Positions 53,756 to 61,802 of a DNA stretch of 61,802 nucleotides are shown in pieces. Made by a program: the position numbers and the translations under genes. The notes under the pieces are model-generated. The model had not been told where the DNA came from and searched no databases. It saw nothing but the letters and a program-made list of their open reading frames with translations. Within the stretch, counting starts at the first letter, position 1, and every line of letters starts with the position of its first letter. Source of the DNA: Paludibacteraceae bacterium (GTDB lineage: Bacteria; Bacteroidota; Bacteroidia; Bacteroidales; Paludibacteraceae). The stretch is taken from the NCBI GenBank assembly GCA_016937795.1, contig JAFGVV010000042.1, positions 1 through 61,802 on the forward strand. Direction: 5' to 3'.

Positions 53756-55402
53756 ATGATAAAAAAACCATTGCTCCTTATTGCATTACTTTATGCATGG
53801 ACTTTTAGCAACGCCTGTACTAATTTTCTGGCCGGAAAAGCGGCTACAACCGACGGTTCTACACTTATCAGTTACTCAGCAGACTCATATTATCTTTTTG
53901 GAGCTTTATATCATTACCCGGCTGCCACATATACCGCTGGCTCGATGCTCGATATTTACGAGTGGGATACAGGTAAGTACCTGGGGAAAATCAAACAAGT
54001 GGAAAAAACTTATTCGGTCATTGGCAATATCAACGAACATCAGCTTGCTATTGCTGAAACAACTTTTGGCGGCCGGCCCGAATTAGTGGACACTACCGGT
54101 ATTATGGACTACGGTAGCCTTATATACGTAACGCTTCAACGCGCCCGAACAGCACGCGAAGCCATCAAAGTAATGACCGACCTTGTGGCTGAATATGGCT
54201 ACTACAGCTCGGGCGAATCCTTCTCCATCGCCGACCCCAACGAAGTATGGATTATGGAAATGATAGGCAAGGGACCCCGTAACAAAGGAGCTGTTTGGGT
54301 AGCCATGCGCATACCCGACGACTGCGTATCAGGACATGCCAACCAGGCACGCATCACCACCTTTCCATTCGACGACAAAAACAACTGTCTTTATTCTGAA
54401 GATGTAATTGCCTTCGCTCGAGAAAAAGGTTATTTCAAAGGAAAAAACAAAGATTTTAGCTTCTCGGATATTTATGCACCACTAGACTACAGTGCGCTTC
54501 GCATTTGCGAAGCACGTGTTTGGAGCTTCTTCCGCAAAGTGAACCCCGAAATGGAACGCTTTATCACTTATGTAAAAGGCGAAACCGCTGAACGCATGCC
54601 TTTGTGGATAAAACCTGCATTAAAAGTGAGTGCACAAAACTTCAAAGACTATATGCGCGACCAGTACGAGGGCACCGAATTTGACATGACTAAAGGCGTT
54701 TGTGCCGGGCCGTTTGGCTCTAAACTGCGTCACAGCCCGCTTTCGTTCAAAGTAGATGAAGTGGAATATATGCACGAACGACCTGTGGCTACACAACAAA
54801 CAGGCTTTACATTTGTAGCTCAAATGCGCAGTTGGCTTCCCAACCATATTGGAGGTATATTGTGGTTTGGAGTAGACGATGCGGCAAGTGCACTATTTGT
54901 TCCAATGTATTGCGGCATTAACGAAGTACCCTGGTGTTTCAGTATCGAAAACGGAAACCTTTTTGAATACTCAGGTAGCTCTGCTTTCTGGATATACAAC
55001 CAGGTGTCGAACTATGCATACAGCAGATATTCATACATGATGCCCGATATCAAAAAAGTACAGGCACACTGGGAAAAAAGCTTCAACACACTGGTACCGG
55101 CTATCGACAAAGTAGCAGTAAATATGAGCGTAGAAGACGCACGTGTTTTCCTGACAAACTTTAGCAATTCTCAGGCCGAGAATTCCAGCAAGGCATGGCG
55201 TAAGCTTGGCGAGTATCTGCTTGTAAAGTACATGGATGGAAATATCAAAAAGGAAGAAAACGGAAAGTTTCTTCACAATGAATTCCACATACCACCAACT
55301 ATTATTCGACATGGATATCCCGAGGAAGTACTCCGCCAGATAGCCAAAGAAAATCCGGGACAGAGGGTTAAGTCCGAAGAAGAGCTTAACAACCGTCAAT
55401 AA
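53756..55402 (+). CDS. Secreted C69-family dipeptidase
   Basis: The 548-residue protein has a signal peptide whose cleavage (FSNA-CTNF) exposes Cys21, the N-terminal nucleophile of family C69 (PepD-like) Ntn hydrolases. Conserved blocks include CTNFLAGKAATTDGSTLISYSADSY, ETTFGGRPELVD, SYGYYSSGESFSI-like text (EYGYYSSGESFSIADPNEVWIMEMIGKGP) and HASGHANQAR-like (CVSGHANQARITTF). These enzymes split dipeptides. Export makes sense for a peptide- or amino acid-fermenting bacterium. nhaA follows 45 bp later on the same strand. Confidence 0.92.
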   Translation: MIKKPLLLIALLYAWTFSNACTNFLAGKAATTDGSTLISYSADSYYLFGALYHYPAATYTAGSMLDIYEWDTGKYLGKIKQVEKTYSVIGNINEHQLAIAETTFGGRPELVDTTGIMDYGSLIYVTLQRARTAREAIKVMTDLVAEYGYYSSGESFSIADPNEVWIMEMIGKGPRNKGAVWVAMRIPDDCVSGHANQARITTFPFDDKNNCLYSEDVIAFAREKGYFKGKNKDFSFSDIYAPLDYSALRICEARVWSFFRKVNPEMERFITYVKGETAERMPLWIKPALKVSAQNFKDYMRDQYEGTEFDMTKGVCAGPFGSKLRHSPLSFKVDEVEYMHERPVATQQTGFTFVAQMRSWLPNHIGGILWFGVDDAASALFVPMYCGINEVPWCFSIENGNLFEYSGSSAFWIYNQVSNYAYSRYSYMMPDIKKVQAHWEKSFNTLVPAIDKVAVNMSVEDARVFLTNFSNSQAENSSKAWRKLGEYLLVKYMDGNIKKEENGKFLHNEFHIPPTIIRHGYPEEVLRQIAKENPGQRVKSEEELNNRQ

Positions 55403-55447
55403 GCAATTTTTCCGTCCTGCAGTATCTAACTCATAAATATCAGAACA

Positions 55448-56635
55448 ATGGTCACAAAAGTATTCAAAGAGTTTTTTAGTAGCGAAAAAGCAGGCGGAAT
55501 GATTTTGCTAATGGTCACAGCTTTTTCCCTTTTGCTTGCAAACTCTCCGATTAGTGAGTACTATCTACACATTTGGGAGTTCCACATGGGTCCTCACACC
55601 GCAGGCGAATGGATTAACGATGGCCTGATGGCTATTTTCTTTCTGCTGATAGGTCTCGAACTAAAAAGAGAAGTACAGGAAGGAGAACTGAAAAGTTTTA
55701 AAAAGGCCTCGCTCCCCATTATTGCGGCATTTGGTGGGATGATAGTGCCTGCCACCATCTATCTATTTCTAAACAATGGCACCCCCACAGCTTCGGGTGC
55801 AGGCATCCCTATGGCCACCGATATTGCATTTGCCATTGGCGTACTCTCGCTACTTGGTAAACGCGTTCCACTTTCGCTCAAAATCTTCCTCACAGCACTG
55901 GCTGTAATCGACGATTTGGGAGCTGTAGTGGTGATTGCAGTTTTTTATACCGCTAAAATATCCTTTTACAACCTGAGTATTTCACTGTTGATTTATTTCG
56001 CACTATTTATCTTCAAATACTTCAACATCCGAAATGGGCTGTTATATATACTGGGTGGCATTGCCATGTGGTATTTTATGCTGAATTCGGGAGTTCACGC
56101 AACAATTGCGGGTGTTTTGCTGGCATTTGTTATACCTGAAAAAAGTACGAGTCGACGAAAATCACTCTCAAAACAATTTGAACACTTTCTGCATAAGCCT
56201 GTCACATTCCTTATCCTTCCGCTGTTTGCCATGAGCAACACAGGCATTGTGATCGAAAGCGGCATGCACAAGGAACTTCTTAACGCAAGCAGCTTGGGCA
56301 TTATTCTTGGATTGCTAATAGGAAAACCTGTAGGTATTAGTCTTTTCTCGTACATTGCTGTCAAATCGGGCGTTTCAAATTTACCATCGAAAGTGAGCTG
56401 GGGAAATATTGTAGGCGTGGGTGTATTGGGAGGAATTGGATTTACCATGTCAATTTTCATAACGCTATTGGCTTTCGACAAGATAGAATTTGAAACAAAC
56501 GCGAAACTGGCCATCCTGATTGGGTCACTCCTTTCAGGCACGATTGGGTATATATGGTTAAAAACAATGTTTAAAAAACAAACAAAAAAGAGTCGGAAAG
56601 TCAGCAAATTTCATTTTAACAAGCATCATAAGTGA
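55448..56635 (+). CDS. nhaA: Na+/H+ antiporter NhaA
   Basis: The 395-residue inner-membrane protein exchanges Na+ for H+. NhaA signatures are present: FFLLIGLELKREVQEGEL near 75-92, GAGIPMATDIAFAIGVLSLLGKRVP near 118-142 and the ion-binding DD pair in AVIDDLGAVVVIAVFYT near 155-171. GVHATIAGVLLAF and the C-terminal VGVLGGIGFTMSIFI are also typical. A basic tail ends the protein. It lies 45 bp after the dipeptidase gene, so readthrough is likely. Confidence 0.96.
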   Translation: MVTKVFKEFFSSEKAGGMILLMVTAFSLLLANSPISEYYLHIWEFHMGPHTAGEWINDGLMAIFFLLIGLELKREVQEGELKSFKKASLPIIAAFGGMIVPATIYLFLNNGTPTASGAGIPMATDIAFAIGVLSLLGKRVPLSLKIFLTALAVIDDLGAVVVIAVFYTAKISFYNLSISLLIYFALFIFKYFNIRNGLLYILGGIAMWYFMLNSGVHATIAGVLLAFVIPEKSTSRRKSLSKQFEHFLHKPVTFLILPLFAMSNTGIVIESGMHKELLNASSLGIILGLLIGKPVGISLFSYIAVKSGVSNLPSKVSWGNIVGVGVLGGIGFTMSIFITLLAFDKIEFETNAKLAILIGSLLSGTIGYIWLKTMFKKQTKKSRKVSKFHFNKHHK

Positions 56636-56649
56636 TTGGAAGAATACAA

Positions 56650-57285
56650 TCAAAAAGATAGAGCTATCCGGGAATTTTGTTTCCGTTTTTTTTTTTGCAA
56701 CCACCCGTTTAGTTCATAAGTCAGAAATGCAGTGCCAGCACCTAACAACGCACCGACCAACACATCCGAAGGGAAGTGTACACCCAGGTTCATACGCGAA
56801 TAACCCACCGACCCCGCCCATAAATATGCAGGAGCAATGATATACCATTCGGGATATTTCAGACTCAGCGCTGTGGCTGTGGAAAAAGCCTCGGAAGTAT
56901 GCCCCGACGGAAACGACAGCGAACTCACATCTTCGTACATGCTAATCTGAGCAGGATAAGTAATTCCGGGCCGCGCTCTTCTGAAACTGTTTTTCAGACT
57001 GTAGGTAAACAACGCATTCGTGCCAAAATTCACACCAAGATAAAGCGCATCGCGCAACAATTGCTTATCGTTTTTAATCAATCCTGTAGTGGCCACGCCT
57101 GCTATTGCACTCAGACTCACATAGGTGGTTGTATTGGAAATTGCTTTCGAGTACCCACGCCAGAATTCCGAGTCATTGCTGTTTATTCTTTGCAACAACT
57201 CAATGTCAGCATTTTGCGCATACAATTTTGACTGCGACAGCCACAGCAGCAACAATGTGATGATTGTGTATTTCAGATATAGCAT
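56650..57285 (-). CDS. PAP2-family phosphatase, copy A
   Basis: The 211-residue membrane protein has a signal peptide-like start (LYAQ-NADIELL) and the three PAP2 phosphatase motifs: KNSFRRARPG (near 108-117), SFPSGHTSEAF (near 127-137) and SRMNLGVHFPSDVLVG (near 168-183). Members dephosphorylate undecaprenyl diphosphate, phosphatidyl-glycerophosphate or related lipids at the periplasmic face; which one is not shown. It is closely similar along its length to the gene at 57537-58163, with the shared order INSNDSEF/IHNSSPV, YLGVN/YVGASMGVN and YPEWYIIAPAYLWAGSVGYSRM. Confidence 0.92.
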   Translation of the reverse strand: MLYLKYTIITLLLLWLSQSKLYAQNADIELLQRINSNDSEFWRGYSKAISNTTTYVSLSAIAGVATTGLIKNDKQLLRDALYLGVNFGTNALFTYSLKNSFRRARPGITYPAQISMYEDVSSLSFPSGHTSEAFSTATALSLKYPEWYIIAPAYLWAGSVGYSRMNLGVHFPSDVLVGALLGAGTAFLTYELNGWLQKKKRKQNSRIALSF

Positions 57286-57426
57286 TTCTTTATATTTACA
57301 ATTTAAAGATTTACAATTGGAGTTGAACTTTTCTCGCTGTTAAAGTGTCATTTGAGAGTCAACCCGGACGTTCTGTCAACAACAAGTGGAAGATAAACCT
57401 CACTCGTATCTCAGGAGGCAGGTCTG

Positions 57427-57529
57427 AAACCTGAAACTCAAAACTCAAAACTCAAAACTCTGAACTCAAATCCCAGAACCCAGAACTCAGAACCCATATC
57501 TTCAAATCTCAAATCTCAAATCTTCAAAT
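57427..57529. repeat. Degenerate simple repeats (CTCAAAA / CAGAACC / CTCAAAT)
   Basis: Between the two PAP2 genes short units of 7-8 bp run in tandem: three near-identical CTCAAAA units, then CAGAACC-type and CTCAAAT-type units. The text is low-complexity and no gene is seen in the 251-bp gap. Confidence 0.75.
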
Positions 57530-57536
57530 TAACAAT

Positions 57537-58163
57537 TTAATACCAAATAATCGTCTTTTTCTCTCTCGTTCTCCAAAACCATTCATTTGCTTTGTAAGTA
57601 ATCCATGCACTGCCTGCGCCCAACAAAGCTCCGGCCAGCACATCCGAAGGATAATGCACGCCCAAATGCATGCGCGAGTAACCTACCGAGCCAGCCCAAA
57701 GATATGCCGGAGCTATCACATACCATTTCGGATGTTTTATGCTCAGTGCTGTGGCTGTTGAAAAAGCCAGCGAGGTATGCCCCGACGGAAATGAAGCCGA
57801 CGATTCGTAAAGGCTTGCGGGTACGTTCAGGTCTGAATATGCAAGATATGGTCTTTCGCGGTTTACAGAATATTTGAGCGCGTAAGTTAGTACAGTGTTT
57901 ACACCCATGGAAGCACCCACATAAATGGCGTCTTTCAGCAAATCGTCGTCTTTTTGTATAAATGCCGCCGTGGCCATTACCACAGGTACCGATACGGACA
58001 CAATTTTGGTAGTTCCCGACAAAAATTCCGAATAAGTGCGCAGTACGGGCGAGGAGTTATGAATAGTTCGCAGCAGTTCAATGTCAGTGTTTTGCGCATT
58101 TAAAAACGGACTAATCGCACTAAAAAAAACAAAAAGCAGAATAAATGTAGTAACTTTGCGCAT
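57537..58163 (-). CDS. PAP2-family phosphatase, copy B
   Basis: The 208-residue product has a hydrophobic N-terminus (MRKVTTFILLFVFFSAISPF) and the same phosphatase motifs as copy A: KYSVNRERPY, SFPSGHTSLAF and SRMHLGVHYPSDVLAG. The catalytic histidines of motifs 2 and 3 are intact. It is upstream of copy A on the same strand, with a repeat-filled gap between them. The frame is open to 58193, but the -7 box TATCTTTG at 58180-58187 lies inside that extension, so the ATG at 58163 is the start. Confidence 0.92.
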   Translation of the reverse strand: MRKVTTFILLFVFFSAISPFLNAQNTDIELLRTIHNSSPVLRTYSEFLSGTTKIVSVSVPVVMATAAFIQKDDDLLKDAIYVGASMGVNTVLTYALKYSVNRERPYLAYSDLNVPASLYESSASFPSGHTSLAFSTATALSIKHPKWYVIAPAYLWAGSVGYSRMHLGVHYPSDVLAGALLGAGSAWITYKANEWFWRTREKKTIIWY

Positions 58164-58179
58164 AAATAAAATATTTTTC

Positions 58180-58187
58180 CAAAGATA
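58180..58187 (-). promoter_or_regulatory. PAP2 copy B promoter -7 box
   Basis: TATCTTTG (minus strand) matches TAnnTTTG and stands 16 bp before the ATG at 58163; it decides against the upstream ATG. Confidence 0.55.
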
Positions 58188-58253
58188 AATCATTTCGGGC
58201 GATTGCGAAAACCCTGTTTCTGACAGACAAACGCAACGACAAAAGCTAGCTGC

Positions 58254-58772
58254 ATGTACAAAATAGCCATATTGGGACCTGAATCCACAGGCAAATCGGA
58301 ACTGGCAAAAGCCTTAGCCACTTATTACAAAGGCGAATGGGTACCTGAATATGCACGGGAATATGTGGAAAAACTGGGTCGGAAATATACCTACGATGAT
58401 GTTTGCCACATTGCAGCCACACAACTCAAGGAAATTGATTTATTTAAAAACAAAACCCAACCCGACTTTGTTTTTTTCGACACTGAACTTATTATTACTA
58501 AAATATGGTTCGAATACTGCTTTGGAGAAGTACCGCAGTTTCTGACCAACGCGATGGAAAAGCCCGTGTTCGATTTTTATATGCTTTGCGATTACGACCT
58601 CGAATGGATACCCGACCCGGTTCGCGAACATGGCGACGACAGGGCATATTTCTTCAATTTATACAAAACCGAAATTGAAAAAACGCAACGCCCTTTTGCC
58701 ATAGTCTCCGGAACAGGTGAGGAACGTGTTTTGAATGCTATAAAAGCTATCGAAAACTATTTAAAAAGATAA
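58254..58772 (+). CDS. NadR-like AAA-fold kinase
   Basis: The 172-residue cytosolic protein has a Walker A GPESTGKS at residues 8-15 and resembles the ribosylnicotinamide kinase domain of NadR: YKGEWVPEYAREYVEKLGRKYTYDD, FFDTELIITKIWFEYCFG and YDLEWIPDPVREHGDDR. There is no N-terminal nucleotidylyltransferase or DNA-binding domain, so it is the kinase part alone. It probably phosphorylates nicotinamide riboside for NAD salvage, though other nucleoside substrates are possible. It is divergent from the PAP2 gene and 10 bp upstream of the serine acetyltransferase gene. Confidence 0.86.
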   Translation: MYKIAILGPESTGKSELAKALATYYKGEWVPEYAREYVEKLGRKYTYDDVCHIAATQLKEIDLFKNKTQPDFVFFDTELIITKIWFEYCFGEVPQFLTNAMEKPVFDFYMLCDYDLEWIPDPVREHGDDRAYFFNLYKTEIEKTQRPFAIVSGTGEERVLNAIKAIENYLKR

Positions 58773-58782
58773 AAGCTACAAT

Positions 58783-59655
58783 ATGAATAAGAAATTACTC
58801 GATGCCATAAAACAACTTTCGGATGTGGAAAGTTTCAAAGATGTATGCCACCAACAGGCTCAGAATCACCCAATGCCTTCGGTGGATGTGCTTGGTGACA
58901 TTGTACAGCTGATTCGCTCCATTCTTTTTCCGGGCTATTTTGGAAATGCAAATGTCAACTCGCGCTCCATGCTTTATCATATAGGTGTGAATGTGGAAAA
59001 ACTGCATTCACAGCTTTCTAACCAGATTAAGGCCGGTATGTGTTTCGACTCGCGCGAGGAAGATAAAGCGTGTAGTCTGATGGATAACGAGGCCAACGAT
59101 AAGGCCACGCAATTTATTAGCCAGCTTTCCACCATACGCGAAAAACTGCATACCGATGTGTTGGCAGCTTTCAATGGCGACCCGGCAGCCAAAAGCTTTG
59201 GAGAAGTAATTTTCTGCTATCCAAGCATCCGTGCTATCAGCAATTACCGCATAGCCAATGCATTGTTGAAACTCGATGTGCCGCTTATCCCGCGTATCAT
59301 TACCGAAATGGCGCATTCCGAAACCGGAATTGACATCCATCCGGGGGCTAGTATTGGCGACTTTTTTACCATCGATCATGGTACCGGAGTGGTAATTGGC
59401 GAAACTGCCATTATCGGCAATAATGTAAAAATGTATCAGGGCGTAACCCTCGGAGCTAAAAGTTTTCCGCTCGATGCCGATGGTAACCCGATCAAAGGTA
59501 TTCAGCGTCACCCGCGCATTGGCAACAATGTGATTATTTATTCTAACTCAACCATTCTGGGAACCATTACAGTAGGCGATGGCGCTGTGATTGGTGGTAA
59601 TATCTGGGTAGATAGCGATGTGCCCGCGGGCGCAAAGATTGTGCAGAGGAAGTGA
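58783..59655 (+). CDS. cysE: Serine O-acetyltransferase (CysE/EpsC type)
   Basis: The 290-residue enzyme makes O-acetylserine from serine and acetyl-CoA, the entry to cysteine synthesis. The N-terminal helical part (about 1-165) is longer than in E. coli CysE, as in the EpsC group. The C-terminal part is a left-handed beta helix with hexapeptide repeats (IDIHPGASIGDFFTIDHGTGVVIGETAIIGNNVKMYQ is split over its turns), the active-site His in the DHGTG loop and the long loop LGAKSFPLDADGNPIKGIQRHP. It follows the NadR-like kinase by 10 bp. No cysteine synthase gene is adjacent. Confidence 0.92.
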   Translation: MNKKLLDAIKQLSDVESFKDVCHQQAQNHPMPSVDVLGDIVQLIRSILFPGYFGNANVNSRSMLYHIGVNVEKLHSQLSNQIKAGMCFDSREEDKACSLMDNEANDKATQFISQLSTIREKLHTDVLAAFNGDPAAKSFGEVIFCYPSIRAISNYRIANALLKLDVPLIPRIITEMAHSETGIDIHPGASIGDFFTIDHGTGVVIGETAIIGNNVKMYQGVTLGAKSFPLDADGNPIKGIQRHPRIGNNVIIYSNSTILGTITVGDGAVIGGNIWVDSDVPAGAKIVQRK

Positions 59656-59727
59656 TTGTGTCGTGTTTAGCGTTCCGGGTTTTGTGTTGGTTGGTTAATT
59701 TGTTGATTGGATGATTCATTAATTTTT

Positions 59728-59765
59728 ACTCAATACTCAGAACTCAATACTCAGAACTCAATACT
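59728..59765. repeat. 14-bp tandem repeat (ACTCAATACTCAGA)
   Basis: About two and a half copies of a 14-bp unit built from ACTCAAT and ACTCAGA halves lie in the 136-bp gap before the THUMP methyltransferase gene. It resembles the repeats at 57427. Confidence 0.75.
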
Positions 59766-59791
59766 AAATTCGTAAATTGTAAATATATTAG

Positions 59792-60955
59792 ATGGAATTT
59801 GAAATGATTGCTAAGACCTTTCAGGGTCTTGAAGAGGTTTTGGCCGCCGAACTGGTGAATCTTGGAGCCAATAATGTGGAAATTCAACGCCGTGCCGTAA
59901 GTTTTACGGGCGATAAAGCGCTGATGTATCGTGCTAATATTCACCTGCGTACAGCTTCGCGTGTTCTGAAACCGGTGTTTCATTGCAAAGCCAACGATCC
60001 CGATGAACTTTATAAAGCGTTGATGACGCTTAACTGGACCGATTTTATGTCGGTAAACAACACTTTTGCCATCGAGCCAACTGTGTATTCCGAAGAATTT
60101 AAACACAGTAAATTTGTAGCTTATAAGGTGAAAGATGCCATGGTGGACTGGTTTCGCGAAAAAACAGGCGACCGCCCTTCTGTGCGTCTCGACAATCCCG
60201 ATCTGAATCTGAACATTCACATTGCAGGCAATCGTTGTACTCTTTCGCTCGATAGCTCGGGCGATTCATTGCACAAGCGTGGCTATCGGATCACGCAAAA
60301 CGAAGCGCCACTCAACGAAGCACTGGCTGCCGGTATGATTCTGATGACCGGTTGGAAAGGACAAACAAACTTTGTGGATCCAATGTGTGGTTCCGGAACA
60401 TTATTGATTGAAGCAGCTCTCATTGCGCTGAATATTCCGCCGGGGCTTTATCGTTCGTCTTTTGCTTTCGAAAAATGGACCGATTTCGATAAGACTCTTT
60501 TCGATGATATTTACCACGACGACTCTGCTGAGCGCGAATTTACAAATAAAATATACGGCTCCGACATTTCGCGTCGCGCCATTCAAATCAGCGAGCAAAA
60601 TGTGAAAAGTGCCGGACTGACCCGTTATATAGAACTGAAAGCGGCTGATATTCGCGATTTTGAAGCGCCTGCTGAGAAATTCCTGATGGTCACAAATCCT
60701 CCTTATGGCGAGCGTATTACTTCCGACGATATTTACGGCTTGTATGCCGCACTTGGTACAGCCATGAAGCACAAAATGCCGGGAAGTGATTGCTGGGTGA
60801 TCAGTTCGCACGAAGAATGTCTCGACAAAATTGGCCTCAAGCCTTCAGAAAGAATTCGTCTGCTGAATGGAGCGCTCGATTGCCGTTTTCAGAAATATGA
60901 GATTTTCTCAGGCAAACGCAACGACTTTGTAGTTCGCAAAAAATCACAATATTGA
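59792..60955 (+). CDS. THUMP-domain class I RNA methyltransferase (RlmL-type)
   Basis: The 387-residue protein has an N-terminal ferredoxin-like plus THUMP region (about 1-155: FEMIAKTFQGLEEVLAAELVNLGA, TFAIEPTVYSEEFKHSKFVAYKVKDAM) and a Rossmann methyltransferase domain (about 165-385). LVDPMCGSGT-like text (FVDPMCGSGTLLIEAALIA) binds SAM, and MVTNPPYGERI is the NPPY motif for N-methylation of a base. This is the layout of the YpsC/RlmL N-terminal unit that makes m2G in 23S rRNA; the exact site cannot be told. It is followed 27 bp later by the DUF3267 gene. Confidence 0.93.
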   Translation: MEFEMIAKTFQGLEEVLAAELVNLGANNVEIQRRAVSFTGDKALMYRANIHLRTASRVLKPVFHCKANDPDELYKALMTLNWTDFMSVNNTFAIEPTVYSEEFKHSKFVAYKVKDAMVDWFREKTGDRPSVRLDNPDLNLNIHIAGNRCTLSLDSSGDSLHKRGYRITQNEAPLNEALAAGMILMTGWKGQTNFVDPMCGSGTLLIEAALIALNIPPGLYRSSFAFEKWTDFDKTLFDDIYHDDSAEREFTNKIYGSDISRRAIQISEQNVKSAGLTRYIELKAADIRDFEAPAEKFLMVTNPPYGERITSDDIYGLYAALGTAMKHKMPGSDCWVISSHEECLDKIGLKPSERIRLLNGALDCRFQKYEIFSGKRNDFVVRKKSQY

Positions 60956-60982
60956 CATAATCACCCGAAAAGATATATTACT

Positions 60983-61558
60983 ATGAACAGCGCACACCTG
61001 CCGGAAGGCTATAGCGAATACAAATCAGTCGATTTAGCAAAAAATAAGTCCGAAATGCTGACCGTCAATCTTGCGGCGCTCCTGTTGGGTGCTGTCATGG
61101 TGGTGCCTGCTGCATTACTTATGCCTTTTCCGAAGATATTCGATAATTTTGTTCAGCATCTTCCCGCAATACTGTTGTTTTTTGCTTCGCTCATTATATA
61201 TATTCTGTTGCACGAAGCCATTCATGGCATATTTATGAAGCGGTACAGCAAAGTGAAACCTTTTTACGGATTGAAAGGAATAATGTATGCCTATGCGGGC
61301 AGCACTGCATTCTTCGATAAACGCAGTTATCTGGTGATAAGCCTGGCGCCTGTTGTTTTATTGGGCCTGGTACTTGTGCTTCTCAATTTACTGGTGCCTC
61401 TGGACTGGTTTTGGTTTGTCTATATTATTCAGGTAGTAAATATCGCAGGTGCTGCCGGAGATCTCTATGTAATGAATATGATTTGTAAATGTCCAGACGA
61501 TATATTGGTGAACGATTCCGGAGTTTCAATGAAAATTTACAGTGCTACGGGCATTTAG
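60983..61558 (+). CDS. DUF3267 membrane zincin-like protein
   Basis: The 191-residue membrane protein has four or five helices and the HEAIH metal-binding motif (LHEAIHGIFMKRY, about residues 75-87), followed by the second block ISLAPVVLLGLVLVLLNLLV and AGAAGDLYVMNMIC near 153-166. DUF3267 proteins are putative zinc peptidases of the membrane related to the YpjA-like families; substrate is unknown. It is probably cotranscribed with the methyltransferase gene. A hairpin follows at 61588. Confidence 0.85.
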   Translation: MNSAHLPEGYSEYKSVDLAKNKSEMLTVNLAALLLGAVMVVPAALLMPFPKIFDNFVQHLPAILLFFASLIIYILLHEAIHGIFMKRYSKVKPFYGLKGIMYAYAGSTAFFDKRSYLVISLAPVVLLGLVLVLLNLLVPLDWFWFVYIIQVVNIAGAAGDLYVMNMICKCPDDILVNDSGVSMKIYSATGI

Positions 61559-61587
61559 CTCTTTCTGCAGGTTGCGACAGAAACATC

Positions 61588-61611
61588 TAACCATATTTTT
61601 TTTAATGGTTA
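61588..61611 (+). terminator. Possible terminator after the DUF3267 gene
   Basis: TAACCAT / ATGGTTA form a 7-bp stem with a loop that is almost all T, 29 bp after the stop codon. The T-run lies in the loop instead of after the stem, so it is not a standard terminator. Confidence 0.4.
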
Positions 61612-61675
61612 AGTGCTGAGAATAAAAGGACTAACATTTATAATCAAAAAAAATGTCCTCCATTGCCACGAAATG

Positions 61676-61706
61676 TTGTGATATTTGGAAAAATAACTTA
61701 CTTTTG
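61676..61706 (+). promoter_or_regulatory. Promoter of tRNA-Leu
   Basis: TTG (61676-61678), a 20-bp spacer and TACTTTTG (61699-61706) match the Bacteroidetes promoter. The mature tRNA starts 12 bp downstream. Confidence 0.6.
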
Positions 61707-61717
61707 TACCCGCAAAC

Positions 61718-61801
61718 GCCCAGATGGCGGAATTGGTAGACGCGCTGGTCTCAAACACCAGTGGATTCACTTCCATGCCGGTTCGATCCCGGCTCTGGGT
61801 A
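61718..61801 (+). tRNA. tRNA-Leu (anticodon CAA)
   Basis: The long-variable-arm tRNA folds fully. The acceptor stem is GCCCAGA / TCTGGGT with a terminal G-T pair and discriminator A at 61801. The anticodon stem CTGGT / ACCAG holds loop CTCAAAC with anticodon CAA, and the T arm is CCGGTTCGATCCCGG. The next base, the last of the window, is C, so the CCA end is cut by the window edge. Confidence 0.95.
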
Positions 61802-61802
61802 C

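Noticed and set aside
57427..57529. Possible CRISPR array
   Set aside because: Units are 7-8 bp, degenerate and without spacers, and no cas gene is present in the window.

Overview
The window looks like a chromosomal segment of an anaerobic or microaerobic member of the Bacteroidetes, most likely Bacteroidales or a close relative. Four things point there. There is a menaquinone gene run. Two proteins end in type IX secretion (T9SS, Por system) sorting domains. TonB-dependent proteins and a serine palmitoyltransferase of the Bacteroides type are present. The Bacteroidetes -7 promoter box TAnnTTTG recurs upstream of many genes, twice with a well-placed -33 TTG or TTTG about 20 bp upstream. No phage, plasmid, transposase or CRISPR array was found. 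The species cannot be named from the sequence.

Layout. 1-4713: menaquinone operon (possible menD tail, an AT-rich TonB-domain lipoprotein, menB, menA, menC, menE). 4694-13005: two minus-strand rhamnogalacturonan lyases, one PL26/YetA-like and one giant PL11 enzyme with autotransporter-type beta-strand repeats and a T9SS tail. 13176-15849: a PepSY-TM membrane protein, then a glutamine amidotransferase and cupin pair. 16019-25196: a nitrogen-oxide island. On the minus strand it has an Rrf2 regulator, a quinol nitric oxide reductase and a DUF438/hemerythrin/PAS protein. Divergently it has nrfH, nrfA and the system II cytochrome c assembly genes. 25403-26230: tRNA-Pro and a palindromic repeat element. 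26231-30697: a HAD phosphatase, a porin, hisD and hisC. 30921-34067: a LytS/LytTR two-component pair and a stand-alone LytTR protein. 34186-42057: a T9SS surface protein, an MG2/TonB-plug protein and a dicarboxylate or glutamate symporter. 42264-49757: an EF-G paralogue with degenerate GTPase motifs, folK, an ABC-F ATPase with one degenerate ATP site, serine palmitoyltransferase, a CxxCxxCC protein and a PlsC-type acyltransferase. 49845-61558: a TonB-dependent receptor, a glycosyltransferase, a C69 dipeptidase, nhaA, two paralogous PAP2 phosphatases, a NadR-like kinase, serine acetyltransferase, a THUMP RNA methyltransferase and a DUF3267 membrane zincin. 61718-61801: tRNA-Leu, cut off in its CCA end.

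How the parts fit. Menaquinone made by the men operon would feed electrons to both NrfHA (nitrite to ammonium) and qNOR (NO to N2O). CcsBA would attach the hemes of NrfH and NrfA. The Rrf2 protein carries three cysteines suited to an Fe-S cluster, and three copies of an ACTAC-N6-GTAkT-like imperfect palindrome flank rrf2 and the qNOR gene. This is the most testable new regulatory idea in the window. The two lyases suggest use of pectic rhamnogalacturonan I.

The observations judged most worth a second look are the Rrf2 operator and the DUF438-hemerythrin-PAS partner of qNOR, the lyase with autotransporter-style repeats, the EF-G and ABC-F paralogues with coherent active-site losses, and two nested palindromic intergenic elements that share AACGC-type ends. 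All functional calls come from reading motifs by eye; no database search was run.
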